57,482 bases of DNA, from positions 1-57,482 of the IMG/VR virus record IMGVR_UViG_3300003690_002946. One strand, 5' to 3'. The notes below the pieces were generated by a model that was given only the letters and a program-made list of their open reading frames with translations, was not told the origin of the DNA and searched no databases. How positions within the stretch are numbered: the stretch's first letter is position 1; each line of letters begins with the position of its first letter. A program made the position numbers and the translations under genes. This DNA is from a virus. Shown piece after piece: positions 40,688 to 48,911 of this stretch.

Positions 40688-42739
40688 ATGCCAACCACAG
40701 TACAGCTTGGCGCCAATATGTACCGCGTGGCTGAGGATGATGATGGCAAGCTGCAATACAAGGAGATTTCGCTGCCGTTCTTCCCGCCTCAGATACTCGG
40801 AGAAGATGTGACCGAGGGTGTATGGCCACCAGAGGGCCGGGTGCCATACACCTTTCGTGATCTGTCTGATGGCTTTGGTCAAGGAGAAGTACCACTGAGC
40901 GGACCGAACACGAAGTATGACCGCATTGGAGATGCTACTGGCGAGGGCGTGGATGCGAGCCTCACCCCGGATGGCCCGATTATTCTTGGTCCGAAGCGCA
41001 ACATTGGAAACTTTAGTAGCTTTGCCGCGGCCGGATATGTGACCAACAATCTCCGTGGTGTATTGAAGCTGGGCGGGGACAGCAAGACGTACTTTGCAAT
41101 GGGGCGGTCTGTCGTGTCTTGGGATGGCGCCAACTTTGTGGAAGTCAACACAGGCGGTGCGTTGCTTCCTGTTGGCTCTAACCCGTCTGATGCCATTATT
41201 GCGTACCGGGGAGTGCAGTCCGCGACGCATTGGTATGTCCCACGTGGCTACAGTGCCACGGTCTACTACTCAACGGATAGCGGTGCAACCTGGACTGAGA
41301 TTGCCTCAGTTGCAGACTTCCAGAATGTCAAGAGCGCAATTATTATTGATGGCGAGGTGATCTTTGCCCGTGCCAGTGAGTTTGGGGCAGGGAACGCCCA
41401 GATAGCACGATTCAACGATGGTGGCACCAACCCAGTATCCTTTGGGCGCATAGACCCTATTGGCGACCCTAACTTTGATATTACCCGGCTGATGGCCTTC
41501 CACGGCAGGGTGGTGATCCTCAAGGAGGGGGAAGGGCTGTTCCTGTTGGCCAGTGATCGGAACACACTGTCTCAGCAATTGCTTCCCGAACTGATTGACT
41601 CCGGGAAGCAAGGGTTTGACCCACCCACCTTCTTGTTTGGCGCAACCGTGTGGCGAGGCATCCTGTGGATACCAACGCTTGCAGGTGTGATTGCTATATC
41701 CCCAGACTATTCCTACGAGTTTGCCGGGCCAGAGCAGGTGATGCGTGGCGCTTCACACAGCTTGAGTATTCGAGGGCACATACAAGCTCTTGCGGGTGAC
41801 GACTACAATCTGTATGGCTACATGGACTCGTCTGGTGTGGGCTGGCTTTGGAAAGCCAATGTGGATGTGAGTGGTGGGCGTATCCGTGAGATTGTGTGGC
41901 ATCCCATTCAGCATGGCGAGGGCAACATCATCGTGGAACATGCTGTGGTGGTAAATCCTGCGGGGGCAGACTCTGGTGATGGCTACCCTGCGCTCTTGAT
42001 GGACTCGCAACACTCCGGCGTTAACCGTGTCTACTATTGGCGTTTGCCACGCTATGGGCGTGATCCACGATCAGACAGTCTCTATGAATACTGCGACAAG
42101 GGCACGATATATTTCTCTCGCAATACGGCTCGGTTCCCAGGGATCAACAAGGTCTTTCTGGGCACCACGCCACTCGCTGCGGACCTAGGGCGTGAGCTGG
42201 ATGGACAGACCGCAACGGACAAGCTCAAAATACAGAACCGCTACAAGCTGGACACCACGCCGCTGACTGCCAGCACACCCTTTGGTTACACCGAGGCAAC
42301 CGCTCAGACATCGGGTGTTGGTGCCCGCGATGCGATTGACCTGCGTGGTCGTGGCCTTGATACTGCCATCCGGCTGGAGCAGTCCGATGCGAACGATGAC
42401 CAGACACCACAGCTCAATGCTTCTACCCTGGACTATGTGCTCCAGCCGAATGACATCTCTCGCTTCGAGATGGTGTTGGACCTGACCCAGGGTGCGGTAG
42501 CTGCCGATGGTTCCTCGCCTGGCGTTAGTCCAATGACCCCTGCCCAGGCTAAGATTGAATTACGAACGCTGCGTGGTGGCGACCAGGTGGTCTTCACTGA
42601 TCCCTGGGGCTTGAAGGTGAACGTGACGGTCCCTGTGGATGGCGTGATAATTGAGCCGATGCCACCACAAGGGAACGAACCACACGAGGAAGTACCGTTC
42701 CTGGCTCATGTGACGATAATTGAACAGAGTGCGGCCTAG
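40688..42739 (+). CDS. Beta-propeller-like nozzle/tail protein
   Basis: 683 aa from ATG 40688 (two bases after the previous stop); an in-frame ATG at 40646 is inside that gene. Repeating beta strands with one Asp-box (BNR) motif STDSGATWTEI near 200 and AGDDYNLYGYMDSSGVGWLW suggest a beta-propeller. T7 gp12, the tail nozzle, contains a propeller and follows the A protein, so nozzle is the favoured call. A single Asp-box is not enough to call sialidase activity. Confidence 0.5.
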   Translation: MPTTVQLGANMYRVAEDDDGKLQYKEISLPFFPPQILGEDVTEGVWPPEGRVPYTFRDLSDGFGQGEVPLSGPNTKYDRIGDATGEGVDASLTPDGPIILGPKRNIGNFSSFAAAGYVTNNLRGVLKLGGDSKTYFAMGRSVVSWDGANFVEVNTGGALLPVGSNPSDAIIAYRGVQSATHWYVPRGYSATVYYSTDSGATWTEIASVADFQNVKSAIIIDGEVIFARASEFGAGNAQIARFNDGGTNPVSFGRIDPIGDPNFDITRLMAFHGRVVILKEGEGLFLLASDRNTLSQQLLPELIDSGKQGFDPPTFLFGATVWRGILWIPTLAGVIAISPDYSYEFAGPEQVMRGASHSLSIRGHIQALAGDDYNLYGYMDSSGVGWLWKANVDVSGGRIREIVWHPIQHGEGNIIVEHAVVVNPAGADSGDGYPALLMDSQHSGVNRVYYWRLPRYGRDPRSDSLYEYCDKGTIYFSRNTARFPGINKVFLGTTPLAADLGRELDGQTATDKLKIQNRYKLDTTPLTASTPFGYTEATAQTSGVGARDAIDLRGRGLDTAIRLEQSDANDDQTPQLNASTLDYVLQPNDISRFEMVLDLTQGAVAADGSSPGVSPMTPAQAKIELRTLRGGDQVVFTDPWGLKVNVTVPVDGVIIEPMPPQGNEPHEEVPFLAHVTIIEQSAA

Positions 42740-42750
42740 AGGAGACGATC

Positions 42751-43299
42751 ATGCCTGATGCAACGATGTTCGCGTACAGCAATACCCAAGGGCAAAAGGG
42801 CGTGGTGCCCGTGGTTGCTGATGTGGAGTATGGCGAGCTGGTACGGCCACACACCAAGAGCATCTTCATCTCGCGGCCTGGCCTTGGGCTGTCAACGGCC
42901 CAATACGCAGCGAATGATACGTTTGGGCCTCGGATGATCTTTACCGATGCAGTGCGGAGCGTTGATGGTGCGGGTATCATCCAAACATCCACGCTCCAGT
43001 TCATGGATACCGAGACACCAACGATTGATCTCTACCTGTTCCGCGAAGATGTCACGCCTGTTGGCGACAACGCAGCCTATGGGCCAACCGATGCAGACCT
43101 GCGTAAGTGCATTGGTGTTCTGAGACATGACACCTGGCGGCAGACCACTGCTCAAGGTATCTCAACTGTTGTAGGGATTGCTCAAGCGTTCTCCACATCG
43201 GGCGGGCGCAACCTCTATGGCCAGATGGCCACACGTGACCAGCTTACACTCGGCACGACGAATGATGTGAGTGTTGAGCTGGTTATCCTCCAGGACTAA
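42751..43299 (+). CDS. Beta-rich structural protein
   Basis: 182 aa, GGAGACGATC before ATG. Contains TIDLYLFREDVTPVGDNAAY and SVELVILQD at the end, typical of virion beta-sandwich proteins. No family recognised. Lies between the propeller protein and the LamG protein. Confidence 0.5.
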   Translation: MPDATMFAYSNTQGQKGVVPVVADVEYGELVRPHTKSIFISRPGLGLSTAQYAANDTFGPRMIFTDAVRSVDGAGIIQTSTLQFMDTETPTIDLYLFREDVTPVGDNAAYGPTDADLRKCIGVLRHDTWRQTTAQGISTVVGIAQAFSTSGGRNLYGQMATRDQLTLGTTNDVSVELVILQD

Positions 43300-43305
43300 A
43301 AGCAT

Positions 43306-44124
43306 ATGCTATATCAGCCTCGCCGCGAGTTGTGGACGCCGCGCCATCGGTGGGATGTACCGCTGCCGGGGCATTCCCAACCACGCTACTACCACAGGAT
43401 CGGACCGCGACGGGTAATACTGCTGGGCGGAGCAGTGCCTGCGGCGGTGGCGAGTACTAACGAATATAACGATGCGGTCGAGGCGCTTAGTCCTCTGCGC
43501 TGGTTCAAGATGGATGAAGACCTCGCAGACACTACGATTATCGACAGCGGCTCGACCGGAATTGATGGTACCGAGGTGGGCAGTCCCGACCCTCAACAGT
43601 CATGGACTAGCTCAACTGACATCACCAGAGCGATAAACTTCGTTAGCACCGAACACTACGACATTGGCGACGATCCGGACTTCGACGATACCGATACGTT
43701 CTCGATCATTGCCTGGATCAAGCCTTCCACCGATGGGGTGATAGACACTATTCTGGGCAAGCTCGATGGTGCTACGACTGGCTGGATGTTCTACCGCGTT
43801 GGCAATAAACTCACATTCCAGGTCTGCAATGGTGGCAGTTGTAGTGCGGGAGCAGCAGACACGGTCTTTCTGCTAGACACACAGAATTTCGTCGGCATGA
43901 CCCACTCGGCAGGGAGGGAGGTTACTTTCTACCTGAACGCATCTGCCGATGGTGGATACACCCATTCCAGCAAGTCCATCCTCAACGATGCTGATGCTCA
44001 GATCGGCACTGATGGTCGCAGTGCATCTGGATTTGACGGCCTCATTACGCAACTGGCTATATTCGATACGGTACTCAGCGAGGCCAATATGACCAATCTC
44101 AACAATCTAGGAATAGCCGGGTGA
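43306..44124 (+). CDS. LamG/concanavalin-like virion protein
   Basis: 272 aa. Residues 1-50 are basic and possibly attachment (RRELWTPRHRWDVPLPGHSQ), then a LamG-type jelly roll: FKMDEDLADTTIIDSGSTGI, FSIIAWIKPSTDGVIDTILG, FDGLITQLAIFDTVLSEAN. Such domains bind glycans or proteins and are common in tail-end proteins, so it may take part in receptor binding. Its 3' end overlaps the next start. Confidence 0.7.
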   Translation: MLYQPRRELWTPRHRWDVPLPGHSQPRYYHRIGPRRVILLGGAVPAAVASTNEYNDAVEALSPLRWFKMDEDLADTTIIDSGSTGIDGTEVGSPDPQQSWTSSTDITRAINFVSTEHYDIGDDPDFDDTDTFSIIAWIKPSTDGVIDTILGKLDGATTGWMFYRVGNKLTFQVCNGGSCSAGAADTVFLLDTQNFVGMTHSAGREVTFYLNASADGGYTHSSKSILNDADAQIGTDGRSASGFDGLITQLAIFDTVLSEANMTNLNNLGIAG

Positions 44125-44477
44125 TGTACGATCAAACAGCAAAGCATGATGGCCAGCACGACCACCTCTTTGTGGTCATGCCTAGTCGTGATGAGGCCGC
44201 AATAGTGGCGATTATAAACCAGCGGCTGGAGACCCGTTACGCTGCGTCCGAGATATGTTTGAGCCGCAGCAACGATGACACCCAATGCCATATCGCGATC
44301 CCGCGTGATGTGCGTGCGGGTGAACGTGACGAGCGCACCGAGGCCATTGGAGCACTGGTAGGCGATCTTGACGCTGCCGGATTTCTCGTTCCCCAACGCA
44401 CTGATGATGCAGGGAAGAGGGTGGTGCTGGGCACTGCCAATTGGCGGACAGTGGCGTATGGGGTAGATGATGGATGA
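44124..44477 (+). CDS. Small hypothetical protein
   Basis: 117 aa from ATG 44124 (GTG 44121 also possible). N-terminal His-rich stretch (DQTAKHDGQHDHLFVV), C-terminal DDAGKRVVLGTANWRTVAYG. Between LamG protein and holin, so possibly a lysis or tail accessory factor. No family recognised. Confidence 0.5.
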   Translation: MYDQTAKHDGQHDHLFVVMPSRDEAAIVAIINQRLETRYAASEICLSRSNDDTQCHIAIPRDVRAGERDERTEAIGALVGDLDAAGFLVPQRTDDAGKRVVLGTANWRTVAYGVDDG

Positions 44478-44874
44478 ACAGACCTGGACCAGCATCAAGT
44501 GGGGCACCCGCGGGCTGGGTGGCGTAGGCGTATTAATGCTGGACATATGGGCAGGGTGGAATCCGATCTTCCAGCTCCTGGTGGGGCTGGTTATTGCCGA
44601 TATTGCCAGTGGTGTGCTGGCGGGTGTGATCGAGCGCAAGATTTCATCTGATGCCACGTTCCGGGGCATGGCCCGCAAGGGCCTCATGCTCATCATCGTT
44701 GGTGTGGCAGCGTTTGTCGGGAGCACGGTCGAACTCCCGCTGCTGCCCCTCGTGGCTGGGTTCTACTGCGGACACGAGGGCCTGAGCATCTTTGAGAACG
44801 CGGTCCGCGTGGGCTTGCCAGTCCCAGCGATCCTGCGGGATGTGCTGCTCAAGCTCCAGTCCAAGACTGACTGA
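44467..44874 (+). CDS. Phage holin (family 4-like)
   Basis: 135 aa with two to three hydrophobic helices: LGGVGVLMLDIWAGWNPIFQ / LLVGLVIADIASGVLAGVI, and GLMLIIVGVAAFVGSTV; then AILRDVLLKLQSKTD. The motif ADIASGVLAGVIERKISSD matches phage holin family 4 (TcdE/Cph1-like), which forms membrane holes at lysis. Direct neighbours are a zincin and an amidase. Confidence 0.8.
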   Translation: MMDEQTWTSIKWGTRGLGGVGVLMLDIWAGWNPIFQLLVGLVIADIASGVLAGVIERKISSDATFRGMARKGLMLIIVGVAAFVGSTVELPLLPLVAGFYCGHEGLSIFENAVRVGLPVPAILRDVLLKLQSKTD

Positions 44875-45311
44875 TGGGCGCGGACACGCAAGACATAGAA
44901 CTCCCCGCTCGCAGCTTCCTAGCCTTCTGGCAGCCACGAATGGTCCCTGAGTGGACTGTGACTCTGCGTCTTGCGGTGCTCTCCGAGGACCAGGGCTATA
45001 CCAGCGTTACGTCTTATGCACGGACGCGGCAAGCGTGTATCACTATTGACCCACAGCAGTTTGCTTCCCCAGCCTTATACGATCATGGCCAGACCACCGA
45101 CGAACGGATGGAGTACGGGATGGTGCATGAGTTGTGCCATCTGATAGGCGCACGGAGTAGCAACCAGATTGCAGGGGAGGTGCGATGGCTCGTAGGTGAA
45201 GAGGGCCTCGTTGGTGCAGGTATCAGGAGCAGCCTGATTGAGTACGAGGAAGACTGGGTGAGTGTGGTGGCTGGTATTCTGATAGCGTTGCGAAAGGCTG
45301 GAGGATTGTGA
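44874..45311 (+). CDS. Zincin-like protein with HExxH-type motif
   Basis: 145 aa. MVHELCHLIGARSSNQ at about 82-97 contains HELCH, the zinc site of metallopeptidases, followed by an acidic segment (EYEEDWVSVVAGILIAL). Lies between holin and amidase, so it may help lysis or process a virion protein. Family not identified. Starts one base into the end of the holin gene and ends in a GTGA overlap. Confidence 0.6.
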   Translation: MGADTQDIELPARSFLAFWQPRMVPEWTVTLRLAVLSEDQGYTSVTSYARTRQACITIDPQQFASPALYDHGQTTDERMEYGMVHELCHLIGARSSNQIAGEVRWLVGEEGLVGAGIRSSLIEYEEDWVSVVAGILIALRKAGGL

Positions 45312-46096
45312 TCGTTATCCTGGTCCCTGGGCACAGCGGCCCTCGTGAAGTAGGCGCAGCGTTAGAGAGGGAATGGTGCGGGCAGCTCTGCGATAAAATA
45401 TACCACCGCCTCGACGATGCAGGTGTAGCCTCAGTGACGTGTCAGTCGTGGCTCAACACGGCGGTACCAGCGTTAGTGAAGGCGCCAGAGCGGGCCATGC
45501 TCGTGGCTCACTACGATGGGGCCATTCCTGGCGCTACAGGCTACTGGGGGGACATAAGCCGACGGCACCACGATAGCCCATCGCTGCTGCTCCTGGCCGC
45601 CTGGGAGAGCACCTATGCTGCGTTAGGGCTGCCGTACACGCCGCACCGACGTACCAGGAACACGGGATGGTTTTATGGCTGGCAGGGAGCGCATCTAGCT
45701 ACACCACGGATCATTGTCGAGCATGGCTTTGGTGCAGGCGAGGACCACGACCTCCTGCACGACAATATCGAGCGGGTGGCGGACCTCGACGCCGACGCGA
45801 TCCTGTTGTTTCTAGGCAAGAGCAGCGGTAGTCTGGGTGGCCTGCGGGCGGAGCTGGCCACGGCTGCATCCGAGCGGGGTCAGCTAAGGAACGAGCTGGG
45901 TGATGTTGCATCCGAGCGGGATCAGCTAAGGAACGAGCTGGGTGCGGCGTTTGACCTCAAGATGGCCATGCAAGAGATGCTCAAGCGGTTGATTGTTAAT
46001 CCTGGATACAAGCCACAGGCTGAGGCGTGGTACCATCAAGCCGTGACTCTGAACCGCTGGTCTGAGATGCGGGACCAGGACATACTGGTGCCTTGA
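45308..46096 (+). CDS. N-acetylmuramoyl-L-alanine amidase (amidase_3-like endolysin)
   Basis: 262 aa, GTG start. Zinc ligands fit amidase_3: VPGHSG (His about 9), AHYDG (His about 67) and IIVEHGFGAGEDHDLL near 136-151 with the catalytic Glu. It cleaves the sugar-peptide amide bond in peptidoglycan during lysis. The C-terminus has two copies of ASER(G/D)QLRNELGD, a coiled coil that may mediate oligomerisation or wall binding. DNA tandem repeat at about 45867-45942. Confidence 0.85.
   Translation: MIVILVPGHSGPREVGAALEREWCGQLCDKIYHRLDDAGVASVTCQSWLNTAVPALVKAPERAMLVAHYDGAIPGATGYWGDISRRHHDSPSLLLLAAWESTYAALGLPYTPHRRTRNTGWFYGWQGAHLATPRIIVEHGFGAGEDHDLLHDNIERVADLDADAILLFLGKSSGSLGGLRAELATAASERGQLRNELGDVASERDQLRNELGAAFDLKMAMQEMLKRLIVNPGYKPQAEAWYHQAVTLNRWSEMRDQDILVP
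45867..45942 (+). repeat. Tandem repeat in the endolysin gene
   Basis: Two units of about 39 bases, each with GCATCCGAGCGG(G)(G/A)TCAG... and CTAAGGAACGAGCTGGGTG, encoding ASER.QLRNELG. Confidence 0.75.
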
Positions 46097-46126
46097 GTGT
46101 GGCAGGGTAAGAAGAGCCAACACAAC

Positions 46127-46154
46127 AGCCTCAGACGATACACCGTCTGAGGCT
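46127..46154. terminator. Hairpin after the lysis genes
   Basis: AGCCTCAGACG / CGTCTGAGGCT, loop ATACAC (GTGTAT on the minus strand, the same loop as the hairpin at 428). Sits 31 bases after the endolysin stop and before the sigma factor gene. Confidence 0.6.
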
Positions 46155-46180
46155 CAGAACAAAAAGGAGAGTGGCCGCTC

Positions 46181-47086
46181 ATGGCAGCCGTAGTTAAGAA
46201 CGCCCAGACTGCCCAGGATGTTCCTGAGTCAGTCGTCGTCGCAGCACAAGCCGGGTGCCCGGATGCGTTCGCGGCGATTTACCGCAGACACCACGGGGAC
46301 ATTCGCCGCTACGTCTATCGGCGGATGGGCGGACACGAGGATGCTGCGGACCTCACACAAGATGCGTTTGTCAAGATGTTCCGGGCCATCGGGCGAACCA
46401 ATGGCCGACCGCTGAAGATACTCCCCTGGGCGTACCGCATTGCCACCAATGTCTGTCTTGACTACTTGCGCCACCGCAAGCTCATCCACTGGCAGACGCT
46501 CGTCACCGATGGCGACAAGAGAGACACGCCTGAGGAGCATCAGTATTCCCGGCAAGCCCAGCAAGCCCAGGCGATAGAGCGTCAGTCAATTCAGCAGCCT
46601 TTGTTCCCGCAGCCGGAGCGTGCGGTTGAACTAGCAGAGCTGGTCAAGGACGTGAATGTGGTCCTCGACGACCTCCATCCAGCCTATCGGGACATGCTGG
46701 TGCTGCGGGAATGGGCTGGGCTGGGCTACCAAGAGACTGCCGAGCTCCTGGGGACCACCCTGTCAGCCGTGAAGAGCAGGATTAACCGCGCCCGGCAGGA
46801 GTTTCGGCAGCGTTGGACGGGTACCTACCGGATGCAGGCGGCGCAGCGTTTGTCGGCACGGTTCGCGCTACGTGAAAGCCACATCCCCATCATTGCTGCA
46901 CTCCGGGCCGTGATTGAGGAGTCCAACCGAACCTCCTGGAAGACCAGCGAATTGACCGTGGCGGTGCATGCACGTGGCGTGGTCCTGCCTGCGGTGAGGC
47001 CATCGTTGGTTGTGGGGGGTCTGCTCAAGAACATCAAGGGGCTGGTCTACCATCGGGCTACGAGGGTCTGGAAGGTGGTAGACTAG
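46181..47086 (+). CDS. Phage-encoded ECF-type sigma factor
   Basis: 301 aa, AAAGGAG 8-14 bases before ATG. Region 2: FAAIYRRHHGDIRRYVYRRM, AADLTQDAFVKMFRAIG and PWAYRIATNVCLDYLRHRK. Region 4: LHPAYRDMLVLREWAGLGYQ, ETAELLGTTLSAVKSRINRA. The last 90 residues (AQRLSARFALRESHIPIIAA, then SELTVAVHARGVVLPAVRPS) form an extra C-terminal region not part of the core ECF protein. It could redirect host RNA polymerase to phage promoters at a late stage. No anti-sigma gene is recognisable next to it. Confidence 0.85.
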   Translation: MAAVVKNAQTAQDVPESVVVAAQAGCPDAFAAIYRRHHGDIRRYVYRRMGGHEDAADLTQDAFVKMFRAIGRTNGRPLKILPWAYRIATNVCLDYLRHRKLIHWQTLVTDGDKRDTPEEHQYSRQAQQAQAIERQSIQQPLFPQPERAVELAELVKDVNVVLDDLHPAYRDMLVLREWAGLGYQETAELLGTTLSAVKSRINRARQEFRQRWTGTYRMQAAQRLSARFALRESHIPIIAALRAVIEESNRTSWKTSELTVAVHARGVVLPAVRPSLVVGGLLKNIKGLVYHRATRVWKVVD

Positions 47087-47140
47087 AGCCAGCCACCGCC
47101 GAGGGTGCAGGTTAGCCACGGCCTGCGATGGTTCGGAGAA

Positions 47141-47179
47141 CCACAAGAGCCAGCCGCGAATTGCGGCTGGCTCTTGTGG
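47141..47179. terminator. 17-bp hairpin after the sigma factor gene
   Basis: CCACAAGAGCCAGCCGC pairs perfectly with 47163-47179 around loop GAATT. Strong GC-rich stem 55 bases past the stop; no clear T tract. Confidence 0.7.
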
Positions 47180-47183
47180 GACC

Positions 47184-47225
47184 ACTGGTACGGAACCCTG
47201 TGCGAACTGGTACGGAACCCTGTGC
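47184..47225. repeat. Two 20-base direct repeats, period 22
   Basis: ACTGGTACGGAACCCTGTGC occurs at 47184-47203 and 47206-47225, identical. Each has GGT-N5-ACC symmetry. Spacing of two helical turns suits an operator or small iteron pair. Confidence 0.75.
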
Positions 47226-47531
47226 ACTACTAACCTGGGAGACCCCTGCTAATAGTCTTAACAAGACTAAGGGTGGCCAGGGGTGGCTTGACCGCCACCC
47301 TGCCCACCTCTACGATGGAGGCAACCCACACGAGAGGAGCTCCATCGTGTCTGAGCGACGTTCCACGAACTCCGCGACCAATGGCCCTACGACCGACCCC
47401 GACCCCGCGTTCACCCGCACCCGCATCACTGAGACGATTGGCGAAACTCCGTGTCTAGTCAAGCTCAGTGGCTTGCTTGGTGAAGTGGGCAGGATACCCG
47501 GTGAAGAGTGCCGGGCTTGTGTAGGCAGTGG
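47226..47531. other. Gene-poor stretch between converging units
   Basis: No convincing gene. TAGTCTT-AAC-AAGACTA (47253-47269) is a 7-bp palindrome. AGGGTGGC (47269-47276) can pair with GCCACCCT 16 bases later. A rightward GTG at 47347 has AGGAG seven bases upstream and opens a frame to 47988, but it runs antisense through the annealing-protein gene. Confidence 0.5.
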
Positions 47532-48269
47532 CTACTCGACAGCAGCCTCCGCCATAGCAGTGTGCTGCTCACAAAGCCCAGAGCCTCCCTCGTCGTACTT
47601 GAAGACCATATCCCCGCATCCAGCGATAGCGCACGGCTCACTCCCCTCGTCGGCTGCATCCCCAGCCTTAGCCGCTACCTGTGCCTGTAACCGGGCCAGC
47701 GCCACGACCATAGCTGCGGGTGGTGGCGTGGTGCTGGCCGTGCGGATACCTAGCGCAGCGGCGCGTTCGGTTAGTGCATCCCATTCAGGACTGGCCGAAT
47801 ACGGCTCTGAGTGGGCCTCCTGGGGTCGTGCGGGTGGTCCCTGTGTGGTTGGCCTACTTGCTGCTCCACGGCTCGCTACGGCGTTCTGTGTGCGTTTCCG
47901 TGGCGCTGGTGCCGACTCGCGGCGAGGCGCACGCCCGGTTGACTGCACTTCTTCTGCTCCAGCAATTCCCTGGTCACTCCCAGGGTAGCCAGCCATTGCC
48001 AGCGCACGCCCCACGGCGCTCGTTTCTGCGACCTCGTGGGGGAATAGGGACTCTGGCTTGTTTCCCGTTGCGTCCAGCGTGACCCGGACGTGTCCCAGGA
48101 AGGAACGGCCATCCACAAAGACCACGGTTGCCAGAGCCAGAAGCTCGCCGCCTACCTCACAGAACTCGGTGGCAACGCTTTTAATTCCAACCGGGACCGT
48201 GTCGCCATGAGCAGCCACGATCCTCTCAGAAACGGTGCGGTAGGAAGTGCCCCTGATGTCTACAGGCAT
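47532..48269 (-). CDS. Rad52/Erf-like single-strand annealing protein
   Basis: 245 aa from ATG 48269 (GGAGAT upstream). The core VVFVDGRSFLGHVRVTLDAT ... LFPHEVAETSAVGRALAMAG is the alpha/beta pattern with SAVGRAL found in Erf/Rad52-type phage annealing proteins. After residue 110 comes a Pro/Arg/Ala-rich linker, then a helical segment and a C-terminal Cys-His cluster (PCAIAGCGDMVFKYDEGGSG, LCEQHTAM) that looks like a zinc knuckle. It probably pairs DNA ends during recombination-dependent replication. Exact subfamily not settled. Confidence 0.7.
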   Translation of the reverse strand: MPVDIRGTSYRTVSERIVAAHGDTVPVGIKSVATEFCEVGGELLALATVVFVDGRSFLGHVRVTLDATGNKPESLFPHEVAETSAVGRALAMAGYPGSDQGIAGAEEVQSTGRAPRRESAPAPRKRTQNAVASRGAASRPTTQGPPARPQEAHSEPYSASPEWDALTERAAALGIRTASTTPPPAAMVVALARLQAQVAAKAGDAADEGSEPCAIAGCGDMVFKYDEGGSGLCEQHTAMAEAAVE

Positions 48270-48466
48270 TTTGCATCTCCTATTGCCCACTCGACAGTAT
48301 TCGTTAGCGGAACGTACCTTCCGTGGATGCGGTAATAGTCACAGATGTCCTGTGCTGCGCGTTTGCTCCTGAATCCAGCCTGCGTTGTGGCCCCGGTTGT
48401 CGTGTCTACGATTCGCCACCACCCCGGCATCATGTCCTTCTTGGTAACGATCCACCTAGCTGCCAT
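48260..48466 (-). CDS. Small basic protein upstream of the annealing gene
   Basis: 68 aa, GGAGAGGTGGGG before ATG 48466. Starts MAARWIVTKKDMMPGWWRIV, then TQAGFRSKRAAQDICDYYRI. Beta-strand then helix, with a compact nucleic-acid-binding feel. Overlaps the annealing gene start by 10 bases. No family recognised. Confidence 0.6.
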   Translation of the reverse strand: MAARWIVTKKDMMPGWWRIVDTTTGATTQAGFRSKRAAQDICDYYRIHGRYVPLTNTVEWAIGDAKCL

Positions 48467-48549
48467 TCCCCACCTCTCCTTTTTTCTCTTCAGTGTGTTG
48501 GTCCCCGGCCATCTCCCCCGGTTATCCCACGCCCCACTAGCTCAGGGGT

Positions 48550-48587
48550 CATTACACACACCCCCCCTAAAGGGGGTGTGTGTAATG
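48550..48587. terminator. 16-bp perfect hairpin downstream of a leftward gene
   Basis: CATTACACACACCCCC pairs with the sequence at 48572-48587 (GGGGGTGTGTGTAATG) with a 6-base loop. It lies just after the stop of the leftward 67-aa gene at 48590. No T tract. The distal arm ends GTAATGCCC, a half-site also present in the palindrome at 50898. Confidence 0.65.
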
Positions 48588-48589
48588 CC

Positions 48590-48793
48590 CTAGCCTTGGG
48601 CTGGTACAAGAAGTTTCCTCAGAAGCGCAAGCTCGGCTTTCTCTGCACTTAGCTGCCTCCCCCTGGCGTGACCAGCACGAACATGGTCCTCGCGTGGCAG
48701 GTTGCGGTGGCGAGGCCAATGTTTCCGGCACCAACCGTGGATGTTCACTCGCCCTAGCTTGCGTCCGCAGCCGCTTTCCGAGCAGGTTCTCAT
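48590..48793 (-). CDS. Small Cys-rich zinc-finger-like protein
   Basis: 67 aa from ATG 48793 with AGGAGG 10 bases upstream. Residues 4-24 hold three cysteines and a histidine pair (CSESGCGRKLGRVNIHGWC, then RKH), a compact metal-binding module, then a basic helix (RARGRQLS-like; AEKAELALLRKLL). First gene of the leftward cluster behind its own promoter (TTGTCA-N17-TATGAT). Early regulator is plausible. Confidence 0.65.
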   Translation of the reverse strand: MRTCSESGCGRKLGRVNIHGWCRKHWPRHRNLPREDHVRAGHARGRQLSAEKAELALLRKLLVPAQG

Positions 48794-48815
48794 GGTGGCG
48801 TTGCCTCCTACTATT

Positions 48816-48890
48816 ATCATAGCAGCGTTGACCGCACTTGACAAGGTATTCCCCAGGCACCTTGCCATCCACGGTCAACGCTGCTACCAT
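48816..48890. promoter_or_regulatory. Divergent promoter pair with a shared spacer sequence
   Basis: Leftward: TTGTCA (48844-48839), 17 bases, TATGAT (48821-48816). Rightward: TTGCCA (48862-48867), 17 bases, TACCAT (48885-48890). The spacer ends of both promoters are the same 12 bases, GGTCAACGCTGC, followed by TA of the -10, placed as an inverted repeat. A regulator binding these would contact both promoters symmetrically. Confidence 0.75.
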
Positions 48891-48911
48891 AGGAGTAGGA
48901 GGGGACAACGA

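Noticed and set aside
40688-42739. Sialidase (neuraminidase) call for the tail protein
   Set aside because: Only one Asp-box is visible and no RIP motif or catalytic Arg triad was found, so a propeller nozzle is more likely.
47130-47180. tRNA-like element near GGTTCGG
   Set aside because: The sequence folds as a simple 17-bp hairpin and lacks acceptor and anticodon arms.
47347-47988. Rightward frame with AGGAG before GTG 47347, antisense to the annealing protein gene
   Set aside because: Low-complexity Ser/Thr/Pro/Ala translation and full overlap with a gene that has a recognised core motif.
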